From Desmodesmus armatus (taxonomy: Eukaryota; Chlorophyta; Chlorophyceae; Sphaeropleales; Scenedesmaceae), in contig VIIQ02000079.1 in assembly GCA_007449985.2 (NCBI GenBank), positions 62,001 through 126,000 on the forward strand: a stretch of 64,000 bases of DNA, given 5' to 3'. The notes under the pieces were generated by a model. That model made no database searches, was not told where the DNA came from, and saw nothing but the letters and a program-made list of their open reading frames with translations. The position numbers and the translations under genes were made by a program. How positions within the stretch are numbered: position 1 is the first letter of the stretch; the number at the start of each line of letters is the position of its first letter. This document shows positions 1 to 9,925 of this stretch, one piece after another.

Positions 1-2540
1 CTCTTGTAGTGAGGCTACGCAGCAGCAGGAGATTGTGGTCAAGCAGCTGAAGCAGGGCTCATGCAGGGCTATGATGCTTGCGTGGGAGAGTTGATGCAAA
101 AGGCTGCCAAGCTCAAGCACTGTGGTGAGTCCAACATGCAGTACTGCACGACTCTGTTTGCGCAGGGTGTGAGCAACAAGAGTGTGAACAAGCAGGAGTG
201 TGTCAACCACCTTTCGAGGTGGCTGAAGGGTTGGCCGCAAGGAACAGCGACCCTTGACGAGGCCGTGCGCACGGCAGTGCGGACGGATCGCCAGAAGCAG
301 CGGCACTTGCTGGTTGCCCTGCCTGCATCAACAGCAACATACTCAGATGCAGCTGGCTGAGCGCACGCAGCAGGAGATGGAGGGCAGCAAGCCTCCTGTC
401 AGGACAGCCCACAGCAGCAGGACGGCAGTCATGGTGCATCAGCCCAGCCCAGCTTCTACACCCTGAAGCGCCAAACGCAGCTGGCAGCCCAGCCGAAGTG
501 AGTGCCTGACCACAGCGAGGCCCCATGCAGGCTGCCTGGCCGCAGAGGGCGCAGCAATGCAAAGTGCGCTGCGCGGCAGGCAGTAGAGCGCCCAACCCCC
601 CCGCCGTACAGGCGTGCTGCTGCAGTGCACAACCCTGTCAGCACGCAGGACGTGCGCTACACGCCGTTTGAAGGCTACAGCCGTGCGCGCAGCGGTTGCC
701 AACTCTTGGCAGCCGCTGCTGTGCAGACAGCTGACAGGCAGGTGCGGTTTGCAGACCATCAGTGTGCTTCTGCCTCGCGCTGGCCACAGCAGTGGCCACA
801 GCAGCAGCGCCCGCAGTCCCCAAGGCCCCCAGGATTGGGCAGGCAGGCCGCTGCGCAGGATCGCAAAACCTGTGGCAGGACGGGAGGCCCTGGGATGGCT
901 TCTATTACTTTGACAGATCTGACAAGGCACCAGCCGACTGGGCACCCAGCACCAGGTCCAGGCCTCAGCTGCTGGACCTCTATTCGCACCGGTGTACCCA
1001 GTACAACATGCAGCCCAAGCAGCCGCGCCCTCCTGCTGCAGCGCAGCAGCAGGGTGCGCACCTGCCTATGGCAGCGCTGTCAGAGTAGCGGCAGTTGGGA
1101 TAATTCTACAGAAGAGCGGGAGGTGCAGCAGTAGCTGACAGGTGAGTCAGAGAGCTGGTGTCCTGCAGTGTGCCTGATACAGGACTCCCCAGCACACAGT
1201 CAGATGGAGCCGTACAACTGGTTTCCTGCAGGCAGTCCAGCGCGTGAGATAGAGCTGGCAGCTTTGGGCACAAGCGGCCGACCACCCCACAGCTCCCTGC
1301 CTGCTGACACACAGCAGCGCGTGGGACCCAACACTGCTGACAAGGTTGTGCTGCCTGCCCTGGTGCCCCTGCAGCTGAACTTCACAGCGCACGTACACCA
1401 CCAGCAAGCTGCAGGAGCTGTACGATCAGCCCGGTGCTGCACAGGCAGCAGCCAGCCTTGTAGCCGACACGCTGATTGGAAGGGCCTCTGCAGCAGCGCT
1501 GCGCTTGGAGCTCCGTATCACGGAGCGCACAGCTTGGCAGCTGTGCCGGCGTGCGCGTGACACGCAGCAGCGCGCCTGGCGCTCCCTCTTTGGTGCAGCT
1601 GTGCAGCCAGCCCTGCGCGAGGGCACAACTTACTGGCGGCTTGGCAGGGGCCATCGCTCAGCAGCAGGTGAGACTGCTTACTTACAGCCTGATGCTAAAA
1701 GCAGGGGGGGAAGCCATGCTGTGTGATCATACTATGACCACGCATCACCTGGAGCTATGTAGTGTCAGCATGGACAGCCAAGGCGCTGCTGTTGCTGCTC
1801 ATTCTAGCAGCAGTTTCTACCACCAGCACACAGGCCTTGCAGACATATCAGGCAGTGACGCCTGTTAGTACACAGGCCTGACGCACGTACAGCCTCTCAT
1901 GCCGCCCAAGCCTCTGTGACGTACCTCTTCTGGCTGCAGGCCGCACGGATCATCTGGGCGGCACCGGCAACGGCCAATGCTTTCGCGGTTAACTCCCAGC
2001 CCAGCAAGCCGCCCTATTGAGGCGTACACACCCAAAGGTGAGTCAGAAGAATGGCAAATCAGTAATATGTGGGAGGTGGATCCCCAGCATTTGCGGATGT
2101 TATGAGGGCCAGACCTCTAGCCTTTCAACAGCAGCAGCTCAAGCTATGCTGTGATAGCTAACAAGGTCGCATGTGCCTACAGCTTCACGTCAACTAAACC
2201 GCGTACTTTCAGCAGGTGAAGCACTACGACGATGATGCTGCAGCCCTATCTGAATTTTGTATTGTGTGTGTGGGCGACATGCGTGCTGCGTCAGATAGAA
2301 CGGCTAACGGCTAAAAGCAACTGCGCCCCTGCTGGGGTGGATTGCACAGCGCCGCGCTTGCTATCTGCATTGAGGCCAGTCCATGTTTACTACACAGTTG
2401 CAGAAGCCAAGCCCTTGCTGCTGTTGACGTTGTGCTGCAAGCAGGCATCACCCTGCCAGGCGATGACAAACTCAGCCAAGCAAGCGTACCCCCCAGGCCA
2501 GCAGGCCAAGGCCGGCAAGGGTGTCGTGCACGCCTGACCA
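1..2540 (+). pseudogene. Decayed multi-exon gene or element ORF, copy 1
   Basis: I do not recognise the protein. Readable pieces on the plus strand are a Lys/Gln-rich segment at 85-345 (contains GELMQKAAKLKHC and NKQECVNHLSRWL), a proline/glutamine-rich segment over 500-1,090, and an Ala-rich tail at about 2,450-2,600. They fall in different frames, with stops and single-base shifts relative to the better copy at 23.6-24.7 kb. No catalytic motif of a transposase or reverse transcriptase was seen. It could be a remnant of a host gene or of a mobile element. Confidence 0.45.
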
Positions 2541-2551
2541 TGGCCACAGCC

Positions 2552-2598
<47 letters not shown>
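2552..2598 (+). repeat. CAG trinucleotide microsatellite
   Basis: An uninterrupted CAG run of about 14-15 units. The same run in the second copy of the unit (27,491-27,522) is shorter, about 10 units, so it varies in length between paralogues. Confidence 0.9.
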
Positions 2599-2689
2599 GC
2601 AGACGTGATGTACAGTCAGCACCTATCTGTCATGGTGCCAGTGCTGAACGACACCGGGGCTGCGGCAGCAGCAGTGTGCCTCTGTTGCA

Positions 2690-2803
2690 GGACAGGCCAT
2701 CACTTGCAGGACAGGCCAGCACTTGCAGGACAGGCCAGCACTTGCAGGACAGGCCAGCACTTGCAGGACAGGCCAGCACTTGCAGGACAGGCCAGCACAG
2801 GCT
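2690..2803 (+). repeat. 19-bp minisatellite, about five to six units
   Basis: Unit acttgcaggacaggccagc is repeated head to tail almost without change. The homologous site in copy 2 (27,612-27,650) has only about two units. Confidence 0.9.
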
Positions 2804-3217
2804 AGCAGCTCATCACAGGTGCAGCATGTTTATTCTAACGGTTAACAGCACTACACAGGGTCAGGGTGCCGCAGCTGCTGCTGCTCTCAGCTGCTGTTGC
2901 TGGTAATGGCAGCCCTGTGGCAGAGCAGGGCAGGAACATAGGGCTGCAGGAAGGGTCAGAGCAGTGGCGTGCTGGGGTCCAGGGTTGTCTTGATGCATGT
3001 ACGGGCTGTGCTGATTCAGCAGATTGCAAATATCCAGCAGCGATGGAAGGCAGTAGCTGGGTCTTTACAGGTAGTCACACTGACTACTAGTACTGACGTT
3101 GGAATCATACTCGCTACAGAGGTTCTGTTGGGCGTGTGCTGGAGCAACATGTTTCAGGCAGTCACCCATGACGGCAGCCGCTTTGTAGCTACAAAGCTGT
3201 GGACGTGACCTACCGAC

Positions 3218-3345
3218 AGAACAGCCTGGCTACTACCCAGGTAGTAGAGGGTAGTACAGCATTTTTGACCACCTACTACCCTGCTGCTAGGCTAGTAGAG
3301 TTTTATTTAGCTGACTACCCTGTGCTAGGGTAGTACTACTAATAG
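3218..3345. repeat. Left TACTACCC/GGGTAGTA motif cluster
   Basis: Several CTACTACCC, GGTAGTAG and GGGTAGTAC motifs occur within about 125 bases, on both strands, beginning just after the end of the repeat match to block 2. Confidence 0.7.
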
Positions 3346-6102
3346 GCAGGCCAGCTGTTGGTACTCTGTGTGGGCAGAGCATTGTGCTTGTGTTCATGCA
3401 CAGACGGACAGTGTGTGTATGTATACATGTTCACCTCTTGCCCACAGATACTCAGGTGCTGCATACATGTGTCACATGTATTGGTCAATTGTCAAGACAG
3501 AGTGGGTTACAGTCAACTGTGCACACATGTCTACACCAGTAAACAAAGCATGTATACATGTACATGCCTGTACATGGCCTGTACAGGCCTAGCCAATTGG
3601 CTTGCAAGTGCCTCCTCACAAGCCGTGCCTGAAGACATGCCGAACAGCTTGCTAGCGCTGATGGACATGTCAGCCTCACCACGTTTTTGACTGTAACTCT
3701 TGAAGTAAGTCCAAAGTGGGGGTCACTTACTCCTGCAAGTGCTCACTTACTCCCCAGTTTCTTCAGAAACACTGTACAATGGAGTGTCTGAGTTGGAAGT
3801 CATAGAGCTGTGGGTGTTGCTGGTGCTGTGGTCAATTGAAAGTTGTAGTAATCTTCACTTACACACTAGCAGGCCCTACCCCATGAAGGGCACCGGTGCT
3901 TGACTGGGCACGTGTCACACGTGCATTACGGCTGAATAGGCCGACCGGCAACACGTCAAGGCTCAAAGCTGGCTAGCAGCAAGGCCTGCAAGCACAACAT
4001 AATGCTGATGTTGCCTGTTCCCCAACCTGGACATTGCTGGTGTTTGGAACAGTCAAGTACAGCACAACTGCAGCCGCTGTGAATTGCTGTGTGCATGCAG
4101 CACCTGAGGGTCACAGTGGCCAGCACTTCTGCTGTTGGACCTCAATTTTTAGGTTTGGGTCAGCCTGCTGTGCACACCCGCCAGTGCTTGTGGCAGTGAC
4201 AACACAGGCAGGCAAGAGCGCCGGCCGAAGACCTGGTACCTCCCCAACATGAGGCGCATGTCCCTTCAAAAAGCAGTGCAAGCTGGATGTGTTCTTCCCT
4301 TTTGCTGCCTTCAAGGCTTGACTGTGGCCGACACTTGAGAAGCTTTTTGTGTACTTGAACCTGTTTCTGTTGCCGTTTGGCGATGGATCTGCACAGTGCA
4401 GCCCAGGTCGAGCAGAGGTCGAGGCTGTAAGGCACGCAGTGCAGCAGTGACTGCAAGCCCTAGGAAAGGCGGGAGTGGCCACCCTTCACATTGGGTCATG
4501 CACTGCAGCGATGTTGACTATCATACGCATCAGGAAGTCCGAAGAGAGGCTTAAAGGACAAGCACTGCCAACCAGCTGGTTGGCCTATGCCAGGCCTGCA
4601 GCTCCCTGGGAGTTTCAATGCACTCGTGATGACATGCTGCTGCCAGGACAAAGGCAGCACTTCCACACATAATCAAGCATTGAAGCCTGCCTCCAGAGTT
4701 TCTGGATTCATACCTGCCCTGTGTTGGCCTGCCATTTATGGCAAGGCCGTTTCCCATGCTCAGGTCACATCTGCTCACACTTTAACGTTTTTCACCCAGC
4801 GTTCCATCATGGTACCTTCCCCACAAATTTCAGCAGCAAAAACGAAAACTGCACAGCAAAACGCACCGATTGATGCCCGTGTGCGCCGGATCCCCCACAC
4901 CACCGTAAGGTGCGATGGTGCTGCTCCCGTCGGAGCTTCTGACAGCGTCCACCCGAGGCCCTGTGGAGTCACCAGACCGTGAAATACATTCGTCAAACAT
5001 GACTGGACCGTTCAGTAACGTCAGTGGACGTTGTTGTTACCTTTTGTTTGTAACACACCCGCCCTCCCAACCTGGTGCCTAATACCCATAAAGTGTCCAG
5101 ATCGCTTAAATGTGCTATAAGCTGTATGGCAGGCCTGCTCTCCGACGGAGAGACTTGTTTGAACAGGCTGTCACTGACTGGGACTCTGAGCCCTGACAGG
5201 GTGGCAACGTCTTGATGCCACGTGCGTTTGCACCTCATACGTGACGATCTTCGCCGTTCCGCATCCCCAAGCTTATCAATACGTGCTCCAATGCGACAGC
5301 TGTCTCACAAACCGGCGGTAGTTGATTCCTTCCGTCTCATCCACAGCTCGCACTGGTCCGCTATCGCTATCACATACTTACGTACAGCGTCCTGGGCGGT
5401 ATGAGCACGATGCTGTGCGTCTGCAGCAGCTACACAGTGCAGCTGCAGCGGTAGTTGACAGATCTGCCTCCAGTGGACCCAGTGCAGATCCTCGGGGCAG
5501 CGCCTGTGATGGCAATGGAGGAGACGCCCAAAGCTGTTTGCGGCCTCTTGCAAAGTGCTGAGGACTGACGGGCTGGGTCAAATGCAGGGTGAGTTCAACC
5601 TGGCGTCCACCTGCCAGCTGTGCTTGTGGGCCATGACTCAGAGCCTGGTGTTGCCCAGCAATGCTGGCAGCTACAACAGCACACGCATGCAAGGCTTATC
5701 ATGTTGAACAGCAGGTGGACAGCAGGCGTGTGCTGACACAGCCTGCTACAACTTCCTATGTTGCTGCTGCTTAGTGCTCAGACATCCCTGTGCTGCCTGT
5801 ATATGTGTGTGCAGGAGGTGCTGTTGTGTGGCTTCTGTATCGATGAGGGACCAGCACAAGCTCTACAGCTTGCAGATGGGTGATCAGCAGCACGGTGAGG
5901 CCAAATGTTCCTACCTACCAGCTTCAAAGCTGGGTTCTGTTGCCCCATGCTACAGGATCCAACCAGACCCTTTGCGATACGTTGCAGCCGAAACATGTGT
6001 TCCACACTGTTGCCATGGTGTGGCAATGCCTGCTCCTCAGTATGTTGGCCCAAGTGACCTCTTTGACTGCTGCTGCTGCTGCTGCCCTGTTGTCCCCTGC
6101 AG

Positions 6103-6983
6103 TCAAGCATTGTGCTGAGCGCCTCAAGGGCCACTGGGACCAACCGTGCTTGCAAAGCTTTGGGACCTGCTGGAGGCAAGCTTACAGGGCATGTTGATTG
6201 CCTGCGCGTGCTGGAGGCTCGTGCTGAGCGTAACAAGGCCAACACAAGCAAGGAGCTAGCCAAGCGGCAGCAGGTCACAGACAAGGATAACACTGCAGGT
6301 GAGGTCGCAAAGCATGGCTGCCGAATAGTTGTGTGATCAGGCCTGGCCTCAACCATGTAACTGTAACAGCAACAATGATCATACATGTCATGACAAGTGC
6401 ACAGATTGTGGTGGATGCAGCGTCCCCGGACACAGCATGCTACCGCCAGACGGCAAGGCTTGGTGTGGATAACCCACCCCACATGCCAGCAGCGTGTGTT
6501 GAACACATGTGCGGTATGGCCAGGCGCCGTGATTGCCAAGGCAGCCAGCCGCAAGGGTGCAAGGGCACAAGCCTTGCTGCACCACTGGAGCTCATACATC
6601 CCTTATCAGCAGCTGATCGGCACCGTCATCACGTTCACGCATGTTGTGACTTGTGAATATGCGACGCAGTCAATACCTGCACCCCGATTGTGTGCATACG
6701 CACTGATCTCACCCCTATTGCAACTGCTGATGCCTTGTCGCATGTGCAGGTACCCGCAAAGTTCATTCTGGAGGAGGTGGTGATTGAGGACAACATGGAG
6801 GAGGCAGCCAAGTCAACAAAGTTCTGGCAGTCCCACCCCATGAGGCACATCCTTGAAGGAGCAACCTGCCTCTGGGAGAAGCGCAAGCAGTTCAGCTGTG
6901 CGAAGGCACCCATGAAGCTTGCAATCCTGCCAGGCGCCGTCATTGCCAAGGCAGCCAGCCGCGCGCGCCGCGGCAGTGCTTGA
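6103..6983 (+). pseudogene. Unassigned coding remnants inside the putative transposon
   Basis: Two stretches look coding. The first (6,103-6,298) follows a CAG acceptor and ends at a good donor (CAG/GTGAGG); it is basic and helix-prone (contains LEARAERNKANTSKELAKR). The second (6,750-6,983) follows a CAG acceptor, contains FILEEVVIEDNMEEAAKST and an LWEKRK segment, and stops at 6,981-6,983. The two do not join in phase by the simplest splice. A piece of the second (around 6,930-6,965) is repeated at 6,517-6,555. I do not recognise the family; an element-encoded protein is only a guess from context. Confidence 0.35.
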
Positions 6984-7372
6984 AAGCTGGGCGTGATGTG
7001 GCACCCCACTGCAGAGTAGGCAGTATGCTTGTGGCTTGCAGTCAGCAGTAGTTGGTGTGGCTTCAATACAGCAATATCAATGCCACCTGTGACGGTGTCG
7101 GCGCAACTGTATGTTATGCAGTTTTGGTGGTGGTGACAAGGGGTTGAGCATGTTTGCACAACTGGTTGTTTTGACAGTCTTTGAAGCTGTTCTTGGTGTT
7201 TGATGCAGCATGACCGGTTGGTGGCAGGGGTCATGGGAGTATGTGACGAGGGAGTATGGGAGTTGGGTGTGCACATGTAACGTTCAAGCTGCTGTTTGTG
7301 TATGGTGTCTATTGAGGGGTGAATGGATGGAGATGGCTTGCTGGGTGGGGGGCATTCACATACAGGCAGCAG

Positions 7373-7426
7373 CATAGTGGTGCATCTGGGCATAGTGGTG
7401 CATCTGGGCATAGTGGTGCATCTGGG
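7373..7426 (+). repeat. Perfect 18-bp tandem triplication
   Basis: catagtggtgcatctggg is repeated three times without change. Confidence 0.95.
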
Positions 7427-7499
7427 CAAGATTCAGCTTTGCATGCCATTCTCCTCCTGAAACCAGCCATGCAATCAGGCACACTGCAGCCAGCTGCTA

Positions 7500-7730
7500 C
7501 CACCCTGCTATCACCCTACATACTACCCTAGTCAGCAGCAACACAATGCACTGCTACTACCCTATGTACAAGGGTAGTTACCAGGGTAGTAGCAGCCCGG
7601 GTAGTAACTAGGGTAGAAGGGACACTCAGACTACCTAGTAGGCAGCCAAATGTAGGCCTACTACCTTAGGGTGGTAGTAGGCCTACACAACTACTACTAG
7701 GGGCATTACTAGGGTAGTAGCAACACCATT
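7500..7730. repeat. Right TACTACCC/GGGTAGTA motif cluster
   Basis: At least ten TACTACCC, GGGTAGTA or GTAGTAG motifs in both orientations, matching in kind the cluster at 3,218-3,345. The cluster stops just before sequence related to 2,860-3,205 resumes. Confidence 0.7.
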
Positions 7731-7739
7731 CTATTCTAT

Positions 7740-8175
7740 AGCTATAGCAGCTGCAGCTGCTGGTGATCGTAAGAGTGCTGAGCAGCCTTGAAGCAGAACA
7801 GGGCAGGAGCAAAAGTTGGGCTACAGTGCAGGCTGCCGGCAGGGTCAGAATCGCAGCAGGCTTGGATGGGTCCAGGATCATCAGATGGCAATTGCTTGCA
7901 AGCACCTGCCCTCACACGTTTCAACAGGCTGTCCAAGTTTTGATGCTGTCCTTCCATGGGCATACTATGCCTAGGCATGATGTGCTGTTGTGCATCTGCC
8001 ATTCATACATCACCACATCAGCAGCCAGCACCAATGTCTATCAAGCATGTGAGTTCGTGCCGAGTCAGTCAAATGTTCCAACCCCACAGGTGCAACCAAA
8101 TTCACCATGGGGGTCATGTTGGGTTTCTGCAGACATGTGTCAGGCAGTGTTGGCAGCTGCTTTGTAGCGGTAGCA
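7740..8175 (+). repeat. Diverged second copy of the 2.86-3.2 kb repeat
   Basis: Shared landmarks (gcagctgctgg, gcagaacagggcaggagc, a caggcagt...ggcagc...tttgtagc run) appear in the same order as at 2,865-3,200 and 27,715-28,045 but with many differences. It is clearly older than the near-identical pair at 2.86 and 27.7 kb. Confidence 0.5.
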
Positions 8176-8179
8176 TCCA

Positions 8180-9925
8180 CAACAAGCTGTGTCGTGGTCA
8201 CAGGCTGTCTAGTCTGAAAGCTGGATGGCTTCCCTGATGTGTTTGAAACACTGCTGTTTTGGCGCTTGAATCACTTGTTGCTATTGCACACTGTGGCATA
8301 CTGAACCTGCTGGCTGCGTGTATGATGGTGACGTATTGAGCTCTCTTGTTGATGTGTGACTGTGTGTGGTGACAGGGAGTGGCTGGCATGTGTGTGAGTA
8401 GCAAAGATGTAGGGTGTCACAGCTGCCATACAAACGTCATCTGTGGGCGATTGAGTCCAATATTGAAGGCCAACTGTCGCAATGCAACCAACCAGCATTT
8501 TGAGTATGTCAGAGCTGCCGCATGATCCTGTCCAGACAGTAGGCTCTGCTTGATTGGGCCAAACACATGTCGCCAAACTGTCTGAAGTGTAGCCAGACGC
8601 CTTTTCAACAACAAAGTAACATAACGTCCATGCCATCCGCAGTTCAGGAACCTGTGTGGTATTACTCTTGCTAATGGCCACAAAACACAACGAGGCAGCA
8701 TACTACCACAGCGCCCTGCGGCAGGTTATGTAAGCATGCAGCACATGTACACCTGCAACCTGACAACACCGCACAATTGTCTACACGCTGTGTCTGACAT
8801 ATATATGGGGCTGGCTTGCCCCCTAGCCGGAGCACCTGGCTAGGGGGTGGGGTAGCCGGGTTAGGGGGTCGTCGGCCTAGTGATATGTTTGCTCCCAACC
8901 ACATCGCAAAACAAAACACAATGCATTCCTACACAGGGCTAAGCCTCAGCAGCCTGCCTCGAAGGCATTGGCAAGCTGCCGGCCCTTTGAGCATGTGTGA
9001 ATGGCCGCAGAAGACAGCACCTCCCTGTTGTGTAACAACTGTAACAGCTGCCAGCAGTGCACACCAGCAACACCATGACATATATATGTGTGATAATACA
9101 CAGCACAGCCCTATGTGCAGCCCTGACACTTGTCCAGGGCATCTACAATACCCTTGCACATGCATGCGCACCATATGGCGCGATACACCAGAGGCGATGG
9201 GAGGCATGCACAGCCTGCCATGGCTGCTTTTTCCACCTGTCTACCGCAAACACCGGGTTGCAGTGCAACTGTGTGCTCTCCACCTGTCTGATAGACGCCA
9301 CAACATGCTTTCAAACACGAAGGGGCCATTCAGGGCAGCCTCTGTGAAACTGATGTGCTGTCTGGGAGGACAGCACCCGTCAGTGCTGACTACCGCGGTT
9401 GAGCCGCACAGTTGACAACCACAAAGTACGTGTGAGATCTGCCACGACGTCGCTGGCAGTACCCAGTGCAAGGGTCCGCAGGTCGAATCTACATAACCTA
9501 CAACACGGTGCAGGTGTGACAATACAACAGCACGTCCACAACAACGCTATGTCCACGCACACAGCACAGCAACACTACATAGCTCCTGTCACAAGGTAGC
9601 GCAAGCACCTTCAGGGATGCAGGAACACAGCCGTTCACAACACAAAGTGGGCCGGCTGGCAGAAAGCGCAAGTCCACGCAACAACAGTGCCACAGAAAAG
9701 AAAGACGCCTGCAAGCCATTGCAGCTGGGGACTCCCCAGCTGAGCTGTTACAGTGCTTGCTGCTGCAATGCAGTGCAACCGCCAACCAGTTGCAGCTGCA
9801 AACACTTCCAAGAGCAGCTCCCTGGGCTTCTAGCAGGTCTCTGTGTGTCCACTCTTCTTGCCACCGGTCTGAGACTTCAGGCCACTGTAGGTGTGGCCAC
9901 TCAGCCTTGTTCATCAAAGGGGTCT
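8180..9925. other. 3' flank of gene A, repeated at 28.06-29.67 kb
   Basis: No gene is recognisable. From about 8.28 kb onward it matches 28.15 kb onward in order (for example the tgcagccctgac...tgtccagggc stretch at 9,115 and its partner at 28,855). Parts also match the flank beyond gene B at 17.9-18.3 kb in reverse complement, so the inverted repeat extends past the genes. Confidence 0.6.
9748..9752 (-). promoter_or_regulatory. TGTAA polyadenylation signal candidate, gene A
   Basis: TTACA on the plus strand reads TGTAA on the gene strand, about 175 bases beyond the stop. Gene B has the motif at an equivalent distance. TGTAA is the usual polyadenylation signal of volvocine algae. Confidence 0.45.

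Larger units (their letters stand above)
1..3205 (+). repeat. Copy 1 of the PHD-unit repeat (left end cut by the window)
   Basis: Bases 1-1,680 match 23,615-25,130 closely and 2,260-3,205 match about 27,230-28,045, both in the same orientation. The part between them in copy 2 (about 25.15-27.2 kb, including the PHD finger) is missing or unrecognisable here, so copy 1 is internally deleted. The end near 3,205 is followed directly by the TACTACC-motif cluster of the putative transposon. Identity was judged by eye, not aligned. Confidence 0.8.
3218..7730. mobile_element. Putative DNA transposon with subterminal TACTACCC motifs
   Basis: This 4.5-kb stretch is present in block 1 and has no counterpart in block 2, where the sequence matching 2,860-3,205 (27,710-28,045) runs straight on into sequence matching 8.2 kb onward. 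Both edges are dense in TACTACCC and its complement GGGTAGTA in both orientations. Clustered short subterminal motifs are typical of transposase-binding regions of cut-and-paste elements. Inside are open pieces at 6.1-6.3 and 6.75-6.98 kb of unknown type. I could not define exact terminal inverted repeats or a target-site duplication, so limits and class are uncertain. Confidence 0.45.

Noticed and set aside
1..3205. Retrotransposon or KDZ transposon call for the PHD unit
   Set aside because: No reverse transcriptase, integrase or transposase motif, LTR or terminal inverted repeat was found.
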